Shown: piece after piece, positions 42,580 through 50,851 of the stretch
Layout: each line of letters opens with the position of its first letter
Numbering within the stretch: position 1 is the stretch's first letter
Assembly (NCBI RefSeq): GCF_016482685.1
Contig: NZ_JACYHF010000025.1
Span: 1 to 64,000 of the forward strand
Source: Streptomyces sp. DSM 110735
Lineage (GTDB): Bacteria > Actinomycetota > Actinomycetes > Streptomycetales > Streptomycetaceae
DNA length: 64,000 nucleotides
Direction: 5' to 3'
Made by a program: the position numbers and the translations under genes
The notes under the pieces: generated by a model
The model's database searches: none
What the model saw: the letters and a program-made list of their open reading frames with translations, nothing else
Told to the model about the DNA's origin: nothing

Positions 42580-42608
42580 ACCGTAGGAGCGGCCGGGAGG
42601 GCTGTCAA
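42580..42608 (-). promoter_or_regulatory. Vegetative-type promoter of the ABC-F gene
   Basis: TTGACA (42608-42603) and TACGGT (42585-42580) are separated by exactly 17 bp, a near-consensus principal-sigma promoter. It implies a leader of about 210 nt before the ATG. Confidence 0.75.
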
Positions 42609-42665
42609 AAGAATTACCCGGCGGGATGAACCGGCGCCCGAGCGATCAGCGGCGCCGCCCCGCGT

Positions 42666-43082
42666 TCAGCAGGCGTCCCGCATCAGCTCGGCCAGACCGT
42701 GGTCCAGGTCCAACTGGAGGTGCTCCAGACCGACCGGCACCAGCTCGGCGGTGGCCGCGAGGAAGCGCCGTACGTCACCGGAGCGCAGATGCACGACCGC
42801 CATGCCCTCGGGGGCGTGGAACTCCAGCACCGTGCGGTCGTAGCCGTAGGGGCGGACCCGTACGTCCCCCTGCCCCTCCGAGCCGGTCAGCCCGGCGGAG
42901 AGCAGCTCCCGGGAGAAGGTCCAGCAGATCTCCACGCCCGCGAGGGTGGCCGGGGCCGGGAAGGTCATGCGGACGGCGAAGGGGTCCTGCCGGTCGTAGT
43001 GCAGCGTGACGGGAATGGTCGGCATGCGCGGGGCGGCCGCGACCAGCCGCGCCTCCACTACCTGCTCGATGGTGGACAACAC
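42666..43082 (-). CDS. SsgA-like sporulation/cell-division protein
   Basis: A 138-residue SALP-family protein; these occur only in sporulating actinomycetes and guide septation or wall remodelling. It matches the family in PVTLHYDRQDPFAVRMTF, the GVEICWTFSRELLSAGL segment, GDVRVRPYG and the C-terminal RFLAATAELVPVGLEHL. The GTG start (VLSTIEQVVEARL) has GAGGGAG upstream. Which of SsgA-SsgG it matches cannot be decided; the N-terminal extension suggests a paralogue rather than SsgA or SsgB. Confidence 0.88.
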   Translation of the reverse strand: MLSTIEQVVEARLVAAAPRMPTIPVTLHYDRQDPFAVRMTFPAPATLAGVEICWTFSRELLSAGLTGSEGQGDVRVRPYGYDRTVLEFHAPEGMAVVHLRSGDVRRFLAATAELVPVGLEHLQLDLDHGLAELMRDAC

Positions 43083-43297
43083 CTTGCTCCCTCGTGACGG
43101 CCGGACGCCCTCGGGGCGTCCGGCGACCTGACACCGGAAGAGACGACGGAAGCGGCCGTTCCGTGCACATGGAGGGAACGTGACGTCCGTCACCGTCCGG
43201 GTGCGTCCGGTGAGCCCGCGCGAACGGGGTACCCGCACGGTGTCCCCCTCAGCGCGGGGACGCGCGGACGACTACGGACACGACGACGGGAGTGACC

Positions 43298-43630
43298 ATG
43301 CCTGCCGGTTCCAGCCCCAAGCGCGAGCGTCAGTACGAGCACATCAAGGAGAGCGAGCGGGAGCGGGGTGCGAGCACCGACCGGGCCGAGGAGATCGCCG
43401 CGCGCACGGTCAACAAGGAGCGCGCCCGCACCGGCGAGTCCAAGAGCGCGAGCCGCACCTCGACCGAGGACATGTCCTCCGGCGAGCGCGGCGGCAAGCG
43501 GTCGGGCAGGGGCTCCGGCGGTCCGACCTACGACCAGCTCTACAACGAGGCGAGGCAGCGCGACATCCACGGCCGCTCCGACATGAACAAGGAGCAGTTG
43601 CGGCGGGCCCTCGACGAGAAGAAGAGCTGA
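43298..43630 (+). CDS. Small charged protein with Rho-N-like C-terminus
   Basis: A 110-residue, highly charged and probably largely disordered protein (KRERQYEHIKESERERGAS) ending in TYDQLYNEARQRDIHGRSDM followed by NKEQLRRALDE. That end resembles the SAP/Rho-N helix-extended-loop-helix found in small nucleic-acid-associated Streptomyces proteins, sometimes annotated as plasmid stabilisation. GGGAG lies 6 nt before the ATG. Function unknown. Confidence 0.8.
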   Translation: MPAGSSPKRERQYEHIKESERERGASTDRAEEIAARTVNKERARTGESKSASRTSTEDMSSGERGGKRSGRGSGGPTYDQLYNEARQRDIHGRSDMNKEQLRRALDEKKS

Positions 43631-43681
43631 GGCAGGGGAGAGCCGGGGCAGAGGGGGAGCCGGGGCAGGGGGAGAGCCGGG
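43631..43681. repeat. Short G-rich tandem repeat between convergent genes
   Basis: Three imperfect copies of a 16-19-bp unit around GGCAGGGGGAGAGCCGGGG fill the gap between the Rho-N-like and YciI-like genes. Confidence 0.55.
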
Positions 43682-43683
43682 GC

Positions 43684-43980
43684 TCAGCCCAGCGTCTCCC
43701 GGTACTGCTCAAGACCGGGCGCCGTCTTCGTCGCGGTGAACTCGGTGACGCGGTACTCGCACACCCCGGCGGTGACGAACGGATCGCCCGCCACGACCTC
43801 CTCGACGGCCGCCCGGTCCGCGCCGACGGCCAGGATGATCCCGCCGTCCCGCGGGTTCTTCCGCCCGGAGGCCAGGAAGATCCCCTTCGCGTACTGCTCG
43901 TCCAGCCAGGTCACATGCGCGGCGAGAGCGGCGTCGACGGCGTCGAGCGGGGCGGTGTAGGTCAATTCGAGCACGAACAT
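43684..43980 (-). CDS. YciI-like protein
   Basis: A 98-residue protein of the YciI/dimeric alpha-beta barrel family: MFVLELTYTAPLDAVDAALA at the start, HVTWLDEQYAKGIFLASGRK, GGIILAVGADRAAVEEVV and DPFVTAGVCEYRVTEF. The family's conserved histidine (H22) and aspartate (D71) are present. Biochemical role is uncertain. It is divergent from endonuclease V by 42 bp. Confidence 0.88.
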   Translation of the reverse strand: MFVLELTYTAPLDAVDAALAAHVTWLDEQYAKGIFLASGRKNPRDGGIILAVGADRAAVEEVVAGDPFVTAGVCEYRVTEFTATKTAPGLEQYRETLG

Positions 43981-44022
43981 GATCGCGAGCGTACCGCCCG
44001 CCGTCGTACAGTCGGCCGCACC

Positions 44023-44724
44023 ATGACGAAGATCGCACCGGTGCCCGAGGACTGGCCCGCCACGGAGGCGCAGGCGCGCGCCGTCCAGGACGCCCTGCGC
44101 GCCCGGGTGATCCTGGACGAGCCGGGTCCGCCGCCGGGCACGGGTCACGTCACCGGTCTGGACGTGGCCTACGACGACGAACGCGACCTGGTCGCGGCGG
44201 CGGCCGTCGTCCTGGACGCGGCCACGCTGGAGACCGTCGCGGAATCGACGGCAGTCGGTCGCGTCTCCTTCCCCTACGTCCCCGGTCTGCTCGCCTTCCG
44301 CGAGATCCCGGCCCTCCTCGCCGCCCTGTCGGCACTCCCCTGCCCGCCCGGCCTCCTGGTCTGCGACGGTTACGGTCTCGCGCACCCCCGCCGCTTCGGC
44401 CTCGCCTGTCACCTGGGCGTCCTGACCGACCTCCCCGCGATCGGCGTCGCCAAGAATCCCTTCACCTTCACCCACCCCGCCCCCGCCGCCCCGCGCGGCA
44501 GCACGACCCCGCTCCTGGACGGTCCGGAGGAGGTGGGCCGAGCCCTCCGCACCCGGGACGCCGTGAAACCGGTCTACGTCTCCGTGGGCCACCGCACCAC
44601 CCTCCCCACCGCCGTCGCCCACACCCTGGCGCTCACCCCGCGGTACCGCCTCCCGGAGACGACCCGCAGAGCGGACGCGCTGTGCCGGAGGGCGCTGCGG
44701 GAGGTGGTGGGGGAGGGGGTGTGA
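44023..44724 (+). CDS. nfi: Endonuclease V (deoxyinosine repair)
   Basis: Cuts DNA one base 3' of deoxyinosine. The 233-residue protein keeps the acidic triad: D47 in VTGLDVAYDD, E94 in VPGLLAFREIP and D115 in LVCDGYGLAHP, with later conserved KPVYVSVGHRTTL. Length fits the family. The ATG begins 42 bp from the divergent YciI-like gene, and a tandem-repeat array follows the stop. Confidence 0.92.
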   Translation: MTKIAPVPEDWPATEAQARAVQDALRARVILDEPGPPPGTGHVTGLDVAYDDERDLVAAAAVVLDAATLETVAESTAVGRVSFPYVPGLLAFREIPALLAALSALPCPPGLLVCDGYGLAHPRRFGLACHLGVLTDLPAIGVAKNPFTFTHPAPAAPRGSTTPLLDGPEEVGRALRTRDAVKPVYVSVGHRTTLPTAVAHTLALTPRYRLPETTRRADALCRRALREVVGEGV

Positions 44725-44729
44725 GGGCG

Positions 44730-44864
44730 GGACCCCACATGGTGGGAGCCCATATGGCGGGACCCCACATGGTGGGAGCCCATATGGCGGGACCCCACAT
44801 GGTGGGACCCCACATGGTGGGACCCCACATGGCGGGACCCCACACGGTGGGACCTCACATGGTC
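44730..44864. repeat. Nine-unit 15-bp tandem repeat between convergent genes
   Basis: Nine contiguous 15-bp units of GGACCCCACATGGTG or the variant GGAGCCCATATGGCG; the two alternate in units 1-4. Each unit holds a self-complementary core (CCCAC-ATG-GTGGG or CCATATGG), so the array can form a row of hairpins. The last unit reaches into the stop codon of the minus-strand dehydratase gene (44855). It may act as a terminator zone. Confidence 0.9.
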
Positions 44865-45829
44865 GGGGTCCAGTCGGTGTTCGCGCCGCACACCACCAGG
44901 CAGGGCCGCTCTCCGGGAACCCGCCCGGCGAGCCACGCCGCGAAGGGGACCGCCGCCGCCGGTTCGGCCGCGATCCGGTACTCCTCCCACAGCAGGTCGC
45001 GGGCCGCGAGGATCTCCTCGTCGCTGACCAGCACGGACACCACGTCGTGGGCGGCCAGGACGGCGTAGGGGAGGGCACCCGCCCGGCTCGCGCCGGTCGC
45101 GGAGGCGGCGACCGAGTCCACCGCCGAGTCCGTCGGACCGCCCGCCGCGAGCGCGTCGTGCAGACAGCGGCAGTGCTCCGGCTCGACGGCGACGACACGG
45201 CGCTTTTCGGGGGTGACCCCGGAGGTGCCGGAGGTGCCGGGGGTGGCGCCGGGTCCGGGTGAGCCGAGGGCGAGAGCCGCCCCCGCCGCCAGCCCTCCGC
45301 CGCCGACCGCCACCGCGACGGTGTCCACGTCCGGGGCGTCGGCGAGGATCTCCGCCGTCACCGTCCCCTGTCCGGCGACGACGGCAGGATCGTCGTAGGG
45401 GTGCACGAACCGGTGCGCCGGTCGTGCCGCCACCTCCGCCGCCGCCGAGGCGGCTTCGGCGAAGGTGGCGCCGTGCCGGACCAGCCGTACGCCGGTGGCC
45501 TCGATACGGCGCGCCTTCGCCTCCGGAACCGTCCGGGGCACGTAGACCGTCGCGGACATCCCGAGCAGGGAAGCCGCCGTAGCGACCGCGAGACCGTGGT
45601 TGCCGCCCGACGCGGCCACCACGTGGTCGTCCGAGGGTCCGGAGAGCATCGCGTTGAGCGCGCCGCGCAGCTTGAACGAGCCGCTGCGCTGGAGGTACTC
45701 CAGCTTCAGCAGGACGCGGCGCCCGCCGGTCTCCACGTCGAGCAGGGGAGTGCGGCGGACGTAGGGGCGGATGCGGTCGGCGGCGGCGCGTACGTCGGCG
45801 GCGGAGGGCGTGAGGGTCGGACTCGTCAT
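44855..45829 (-). CDS. PLP-dependent threonine/serine dehydratase family enzyme
   Basis: A 324-residue fold-type II PLP enzyme. The Schiff-base lysine is K53 in RSGSFKLRGALNA; the phosphate loop is AVGGGGLAAGAALA and ASGGNHGLAVATAA binds the substrate carboxylate. It resembles catabolic threonine dehydratases or serine/hydroxy-aspartate dehydratases without a regulatory ACT domain. The middle has a Gly/Thr/Pro insertion (GPGATPGTSGTSGVTPE). It is divergent from a LysR gene, the usual regulator arrangement, but that LysR is broken. Confidence 0.87.
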   Translation of the reverse strand: MTSPTLTPSAADVRAAADRIRPYVRRTPLLDVETGGRRVLLKLEYLQRSGSFKLRGALNAMLSGPSDDHVVAASGGNHGLAVATAASLLGMSATVYVPRTVPEAKARRIEATGVRLVRHGATFAEAASAAAEVAARPAHRFVHPYDDPAVVAGQGTVTAEILADAPDVDTVAVAVGGGGLAAGAALALGSPGPGATPGTSGTSGVTPEKRRVVAVEPEHCRCLHDALAAGGPTDSAVDSVAASATGASRAGALPYAVLAAHDVVSVLVSDEEILAARDLLWEEYRIAAEPAAAVPFAAWLAGRVPGERPCLVVCGANTDWTPTM

Positions 45830-45856
45830 ACGGCCATCCTTCGCGGGCCGCTCCCA

Positions 45857-45899
45857 TAAGCACAAGCGGCGATCGGTAAGCCTCCGTTAGCGGTGCTTA
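45857..45899. promoter_or_regulatory. Inverted repeat between dehydratase and LysR genes
   Basis: TAAGCAC (45857-45863) and GTGCTTA (45893-45899) are exact complements 29 bp apart, with GGTAAGC between them. LysR proteins bind such spaced dyads in the divergent promoter they control. Confidence 0.55.
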
Positions 45900-46494
45900 C
45901 GATGGCTCCATGGCGCGAGAACTGGACGTGAACCGGCTGCGGGTCCTGGTCGAGGTGGCGCACGCGGGGTCCATCGCGGAGGCGGCGCGCACGCTCGCGT
46001 TCACGCCGTCGGCGCTGTCCCAGCAGATCGCCAAGCTGGAGGCGGAGCTGGGCGCCCGACTGCTGGAGCGTCGCCCGGGCGGTGTCGTCCCCACGCCGGT
46101 CGGCGCGGTCCTGGTCGAGCACGGCGAGCGGGTGATCGGCGCGCTGCGCCAGGCGCGCACCGCCGTCGACACCGCGCTCGGCGTCCAGCCCCGCCACCTC
46201 GCGCTCGGCTCCTTCGCCACCGCCGCCCAGACACTGGTCCCGGCGGCACTCGCGGAACTCAAGAGCCGTTACCCGGACGCCGAGTTGTCTCTCGTGGACA
46301 TCGAACCCCCCGACGGCTACGGCCTGGTGACCTCCGGCGACCTCGACGCCCTGATCACCCACCGCTACCCCGGCCTGCCACAGGTCCCTCACCCGGGCCT
46401 GGAACGGCGCCCCTTGCTCGCGGACCCACTACGACTCGTACTGCCCCCAAACCACCAACTCGCCCGGCACACAGAACGCGACGGCATCGCCCTA

Positions 46495-46657
46495 GGGCCT
46501 ATCCGGCGGATCTTCGTGGGCCCGCGACGCCTGGCACGCACTCTCGCCGCACGCCCGAATCACCCGAGTACGTCCAGTACGAGGGAGATCCGGGCGCACG
46601 CCGAGAGCACGCACCAGACGCCGCGGGCTGCTCCACGAAGATCCGCCGGACAGGCCC
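46495..46657. mobile_element. MITE-like element, copy 2 (163 bp), inside LysR
   Basis: Same length and ends as the copy at 34760-34922, differing at only two positions (G to A at base 7; C to A in CACCAGMCGCCG near the right arm). Flanked by TA on both sides (46493-46494 and 46658-46659), which fits a TA-target transposon family. It carries no gene and must have moved using a transposase encoded elsewhere. The near-identity of both copies points to recent transposition. Confidence 0.88.
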
Positions 46658-46970
46658 TAACCGCCTCACGGACGAGACCTGGATCTCCGGCGCCCCGGGC
46701 ATCCCCAACCGCGTCTGCCTGCAACACCTCGCCCACCAGGCGAAGTTCGAGCCCCGCGTGGCCTACGAGTCCGCCGACTACCACGTCATCCTGGCCCTGG
46801 TGGCCGCCGGTCTCGGCATCGCCCTCGTCCCCGAGAGCGTGCTCGCCGACACGGACCGGAGCCGGGTCGCGGTGTGCGCCCTGCGCGGGCTGGCTCCGGT
46901 GCGCGAGACAGCCGTCGTCCACCGTCGGCGGCCGACCGTACTGGTCCGGGAGCTGACGGCCTTCCTGCGC

Positions 46971-47009
46971 ACGGCGGCCGATGCCGTGAGCGGAGACGGC
47001 CGCTCGTAG
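46971..47009. repeat. Left 39-bp direct repeat (LysR 3' end) bounding the island
   Basis: Begins ACGGCGGCCGATGCC and ends at the LysR stop TAG. It matches 34 of 39 bases at 50852-50890. In the LysR frame it encodes RTAADAVSGDGRS and stop. Confidence 0.85.
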
Positions 47010-47011
47010 TT

Positions 47012-47359
47012 CTAGTCCTGCAACATGTCCGTGAATTGCCAAGAGTGCCCCGGCCAGTGATCGGCAAAAAGTGTGCACGCCTCTCGCTGCACGGGGTTCA
47101 CGGTGGGGTCAACTGCGCCACATGGCCTCAGCATGACGTACGTGAACCCGCCGCTCTCCCAGATGACCCACACGTGAGAGACGGGGCTCAGTTCGCCCAG
47201 GTAGGCGGCGTGATAGGTGCTGTGCTGGCTGCATAGCTCACACACGACGTGGGCGTATAAGTCCCAGGGGAAATCCTCCCCCACCGGTATGCCCCCGGCC
47301 GCAAGTGCCTCGATCAGGTCCAGCCACGGTGATGGGGAAGACGCATTGCAGTGGTACAT
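47012..47359 (-). CDS. Hypothetical protein, 115 residues
   Basis: Starts MYHCNASSPSPWLDLIEALA and includes VWVIWESGGFTYVMLRPCGA and WPGHSWQFTDMLQD. It looks like a small soluble alpha/beta protein with several cysteines (H3-C4, VCELCSQH). I do not recognise a family. GAGAG precedes the ATG. It is the last gene of the minus-strand group in the island, separated from the next by a strong hairpin. Confidence 0.6.
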   Translation of the reverse strand: MYHCNASSPSPWLDLIEALAAGGIPVGEDFPWDLYAHVVCELCSQHSTYHAAYLGELSPVSHVWVIWESGGFTYVMLRPCGAVDPTVNPVQREACTLFADHWPGHSWQFTDMLQD

Positions 47360-47385
47360 GAGCGCTCTCTGTCTGGGAAAAGAGA

Positions 47386-47429
47386 GCCCCGCCCGCGCGC
47401 CTTCTTGGGGTGGAGTACGCGGGCGGGGC
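47386..47429. terminator. Hairpin between two island genes
   Basis: GCCCCGCCCGCG and CGCGGGCGGGGC are perfect complements (12-bp stem, 20-nt loop) downstream of the frameshifted unknown gene on the minus strand. Confidence 0.65.
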
Positions 47430-47467
47430 AGATGATGCAGCGAATGTGGGCCCCGCTGGTGTGATCG

Positions 47468-48465
47468 CTAGGCGCTGAGCTCCAGCGCGGCGGGTTCGAA
47501 GTAGGAGCTCGCCAGGAACACGCCGGAGAAGGTGCCCGGGCCGTGCCGGTCATCAAGCCACGCGCCCAGCCCTCGCGTGTCGCCGCTGATCACGGCGGCC
47601 AACAGGAGGTCGTGCAGGTTCTCCTCCTCCCCGGGCGCGAACTCCCCGAGGAAGGACGTGTATCGGCGACTCACGCCCGCCTGGAACCGGCACAGCCTCT
47701 CGACGTACCCGACCTCCTCGCCGGTCAGCTCCTCGCGCAGCTTCGCCGTCACGTCGTCGGCAGAGAGCGTCCCGGTCATGTCCCGGAACGCGAGTCGACC
47801 CATCGTGTCCTCAGGCTCGCGAATACCCGCCCGTACTGCTGCCTCGCGGGTGATGCGCTGGGCCTCCCTGTCGCAGGCCCCCTCCATGACGATCCCGAGG
47901 TTCCGCGTGTGCCGGCTCCCTTGCGGGTCGGTGGCCGAGTAGCACTGACCCGCCGGACGCCGGAAGTTGATGCCGTACTGAGTCGGGGTCGGCTTGCCCC
48001 CGACCGAGATGTACCGCCGCCGAGAGCCGTAGTGCAGGCAGTCGTGGGCGTACGCCCGGAGCAGGTCGAGCAGGGCCAGTTCCGGGCGCTGGGGAGTGTC
48101 GCCCTCCATCGGACCGTGCATGGTCACGACCGCGAGCATTTGAAGGTGGCGATAGCCCTGGTTCAGGTGCTGGAACCCGCCGAAGGCGCCGACCCGGCGC
48201 GACTCCGCCCCCACCAACACGCGGTCGAGCGGCAGAAGCTGGGAGAGCCCCAGTTCCGCGTAGCGGCACCGGACCGCGTACAGGCCACCGTGAACACGGC
48301 CGTGTCGGCGCCCGCCTCCTGCCATCTCGTGAGGCGTTCCGGGGCCGTTCGGAACGTGTGCTCCGGGTGCTGGCCGGTCAGCTCCGACGAGTCGGCCCGT
48401 AAGAAATCCAGGGCTGCGGCGACGCCATCACCGATGACGGTCTCGTTCGGCGCCAACGGCGTCAC
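47468..48465 (-). pseudogene. Unknown protein of about 330 residues, one-base frameshift
   Basis: The N-terminal part (from GTG 48465: VTPLAPNETVIGDGVAAAL to GADTAVFTVA) and the rest (YAVRCRYAELGLSQLLPL to YFEPAALELSA) lie in two frames that join near 48283-48286. Adding one C to a CC run (GTGGCC to GTGGCCC in the mRNA sense) restores one frame through VALYAVRCRYAEL. The start overlaps the NUDIX stop by 4 nt (GTGA), which supports this reading. I do not recognise the family; it has no signal peptide or membrane segment. Confidence 0.75.
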
Positions 48466-48916
48466 CCCTGCGGACTGCCCAGGATGAGCCGCCGGTGGGA
48501 GTCCTGCATTCCCTCGGGCAGTGAGTCCGTGCTGAACCACTGTGCCTCCAAGATCTCGAAGTTGTCGATCTTCAGGTTTCCCCCGGTGTGCAGCCCTTCG
48601 TACGCCACCTCGACCCGGAGTTTGTAGCCGCTGGTCACGCTCCCAGGCGACCGGGCTTCACGTCCAATCCGGTCTCCTCCTTCACCTCCCGCACGATGGT
48701 GAGCGAGAACTCTTCACTCTTGATCGCGTAACCGGTGGGGAGCCCCCATGGCCTCTCCGGGGGCCACATGCGGTGCTTGAGGAGCAGCACTTGACCCGCG
48801 TCGTTCCGGACGACTCCCGTCACGCCGACCATGAATTTGGCGTGAGCGAACCACAGAATGCGCCATTGCAGAGGGCCACGGATGAGTCGCCAAAGCCGGG
48901 CAGCCACTCGTTTCAT
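48462..48916 (-). pseudogene. NUDIX hydrolase, one-base frameshift
   Basis: Begins MKRVAARLWRLIRGPLQWRI. The NUDIX box is recognisable but shortened: GYAIKSEEFSLTIVREVKEETGLDV, with the REVKEE core intact. The frame stops at 48635 after KPGRLGA, but another frame continues with SVTSGYKLRVEVAYEGLHTG to EGMQDSHRRLILGSPQG and a stop overlapping the next gene. One extra G in the GGG at about 48642-48644 would join them. NUDIX enzymes hydrolyse nucleoside-diphosphate derivatives. Confidence 0.8.
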
Positions 48917-49048
48917 CGTTTGCCTTTCATCGGGCCTGCGTGACGTTTCGGGTACGCCCTCGCAGTGATTGCGCCGAGTCTTTCAGCCGGAGTCAGTCTT
49001 TGAAGCTCGACGCCGTGACCGGCCGTCAGGCGGAGCCGAACGGACCGG

Positions 49049-49276
49049 TCACAGGTACTCGCCCCGACTGCGCGCGTTCGCGCGAGCGGTCTTCGCCTGT
49101 AAGCGCTGTTCAGGGCTGGCCGGCTGGACTGCTGCCTCGGGGGCAGCGGTCCATGCCCTGCCGCCAGTGACCGGCCGCAGGGACCACTGACCGCACCACT
49201 CCCCGCGAAACTCGCCCACCTTTTCTCGACTGGTGTCGTACACAAGATCTCTGACTTGCGGCATGAAATCGCCCAT
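49049..49276 (-). CDS. Small conserved Streptomyces-type protein, 75 residues
   Basis: MGDFMPQVRDLVYDTSREKV, GEFRGEWCGQWSLRPVTGGR and a basic C-terminus KTARANARSRGEYL. It resembles a family of small hypothetical proteins often found next to XRE/TPR regulators in Streptomyces (recalled, not searched). A near-perfect AAAGGAGG lies 8 nt before the ATG. It is divergent from the XRE gene; a GGTTCTC/GAGAACC palindrome lies between them. Confidence 0.75.
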   Translation of the reverse strand: MGDFMPQVRDLVYDTSREKVGEFRGEWCGQWSLRPVTGGRAWTAAPEAAVQPASPEQRLQAKTARANARSRGEYL

Positions 49277-49298
49277 CGAATGCCTCCTTTCGGTGCCG

Positions 49299-49317
49299 GG
49301 TTCTCTCTAAGAGAACC
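49299..49317. promoter_or_regulatory. Inverted repeat in the island's divergent promoter
   Basis: GGTTCTC-TCTAA-GAGAACC (7-bp arms, 5-bp centre) lies 22 bp upstream of the small-protein gene and 80 bp upstream of the XRE gene. It is the likely operator of the XRE regulator. Confidence 0.55.
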
Positions 49318-49397
49318 GCGGAACGGGAAATCCGGATACCGTCAACGACACTGGCAAACCCTGGCACTTGGCTTGGGCGCGGTAGGGAGGAGCGGGG

Positions 49398-50764
49398 ATG
49401 GGTGAAGATGAGAACCGTAGGAACCAAAAGCTCAGCGACATGTTCGATCGCCCAGGCATGAGCCGGGGATACTTAGCGCGTCAGGTTGGGAAAAGGCCCA
49501 GCTCTACGGCCTCCGGGGAGTGCAGCCCGACGCAGTCAACGTGCGACGCTGGCTGAAGGGTGGCCAACCGCGCGACCCGTTGCCAAAGATCATTGCTGAC
49601 ACGTTCTCGGATCACTTCAAGTACCGAGTGACGACGTACGACCTTGGCTTGGGAGACTCGCCCGACCTTGACCGGCCGCTGACCTACAGCTCATCGTTTC
49701 AAGAGACGGTCGAGTCAGTGACCGAGCTAGGGAGAGCGGACATGGACCGCAGGAATTTTCTCGCCACCACGCCGTTCCTGGCGGCGGCGAGCGTCGGGCC
49801 GTCGCGCGACTGGTTGTTGAACGTGCTCGACCGGGGCGAGCCCGAACCCGGCCCCCGCGTCCGGCTGGAGGACGTGACGAGCGTCCGGAACATGTTTGGG
49901 ACGTTCCAGGAAATGGACGTGATGCAGGGGGGCGGCTCCGGCCGCCTGGTGCTCACGGAGTACATGAACCAGCACGTCTATCCACTTCTTCGGCGTACGC
50001 ACTCGGACGCCGTCCGTAGTGCGTTGTGCAGCGCCGCCGCTGAACAGACGTACCTACTCGGATGGATGGCCTTCGACAACGGCGAACACGGCACCGAGCA
50101 GCGCTACTTGATTCAGGCGCTCCGCCTGGCGGAAGAGTCAGGGGACGTGGCGCTCGGAGCGCACGTTCTCGCAGGCATGGCGGATCAAGCGACGCTGCTC
50201 GGCAACCCTGTTGAGGGCCGCCGGTTGACGCAGGCCGGGCGGCAAGGGCTACGAGACACGCACTCGCCCGCCTGCCTCGCGGACCTTTGGGCACTGGAAG
50301 CCCGTGCGCTCGCCGCGCTTGGAGATGAACGGGGAACTGCGCGGGCCGTGCTGTATTCGGAAGCCGCGTTCGCCCGCGTGGTGCGCGAGGACGAGCCGGA
50401 GTGGGCGAAGTTCATCGACGGGGCGTATCTGCACGGCGAGCACGCCAATGCGTTCCGCGATCTTCAGCAGCCTGAGCACAGCGCGGAGCACGCACGGCAG
50501 TCCATCGAGTACGCCCGTGCTCAGAACCGAGCGCGACGCGGAGCGATGTCCCACGCCGCCCTTGCCGTGTCTCACCTCCAGTGCGGGGATCTCGAAGCCG
50601 CACACGCGACGGGGGTCCGCACGCTCGAACTCGCAAGGCGCGTGAAGTCCTCACGAAGCGTCGAAGCGGTTCAGGACGTACAGCGCCGCATGATCCCGTT
50701 TGGTCGGCACGCCCTCGTCGCTGACTTCAACGAGCGCGCCCGGCAGCTCGTAGCCGCCGCGTAG
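49398..50764 (+). pseudogene. XRE/TPR regulator (NsdA-like), one-base frameshift, TTA codon
   Basis: A HTH-like N-terminus (MSRGYLARQVGKR) starting at ATG 49398 runs into a stop after about 50 codons. The matching continuation (GVQPDAVNVRRWLKGGQPRD, then TPR-like helices to FNERARQLVAAA) is in another frame. One extra G in GGCCC near 49495 restores KRAQLYGLRGVQPDAV. Codon 26 is TTA (49473-49475), which in Streptomyces needs the bldA tRNA. The architecture, about 455 residues, resembles NsdA-type regulators. If the frameshift is real the HTH is separated from the TPR part. Confidence 0.78.
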
Positions 50765-50851
50765 CAGAGGGGTGCGGCTGCCGCGCCGACAGCGAGAGCC
50801 CCGCCCGTTCCTTACCGGGGGCGTAGCGGGGTTCCTCCATGCATCCTTCGT

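Larger units (their letters stand above)
45910..47009 (+). pseudogene. LysR-family regulator interrupted by a MITE-like element
   Basis: The N-terminal part (45910-46494) is a normal LysR HTH and half of the effector domain: LDVNRLRVLVEVAHAGSIAE, up to LPPNHQLARHTERDGIAL. The 163-bp element then intervenes. After it, the effector domain resumes in another frame (DETWISGAPGIPNRVCL, VAYESADYHVILALVAAGLG, to the stop at 47009). Removing the element and one TA leaves the two halves one base out of phase, so a small extra change occurred. The element keeps the upstream frame open and gives a 348-residue chimera that cannot be functional. Confidence 0.9.
47010..50851. mobile_element. 3.8-kb genomic island inserted at the 3' end of LysR
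   Basis: The segment between the two 39-bp repeats holds five genes: a hypothetical protein, a frameshifted unknown gene, a frameshifted NUDIX gene, a small protein and a frameshifted XRE/TPR regulator. Base composition and codon choice are visibly more AT-rich than the surroundings. No integrase or transposase is present, so it is either a remnant or arrived by recombination. The outer repeat lies next to the saccharopine-dehydrogenase-like gene, which suggests that gene originally followed LysR directly. Confidence 0.7.

Noticed and set aside
44730..44864. CRISPR array
   Set aside because: The 15-bp units are directly contiguous with no spacers and there are no cas genes.
45910..46956. Intact 348-residue LysR regulator
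   Set aside because: The frame runs through the 163-bp element and then the wrong frame of the LysR C-terminal half. True effector-domain sequence continues in a different frame to 47009.
47010..50851. Complete integrative conjugative element or prophage
   Set aside because: No integrase, excisionase, replication or transfer gene is present; five small genes only.
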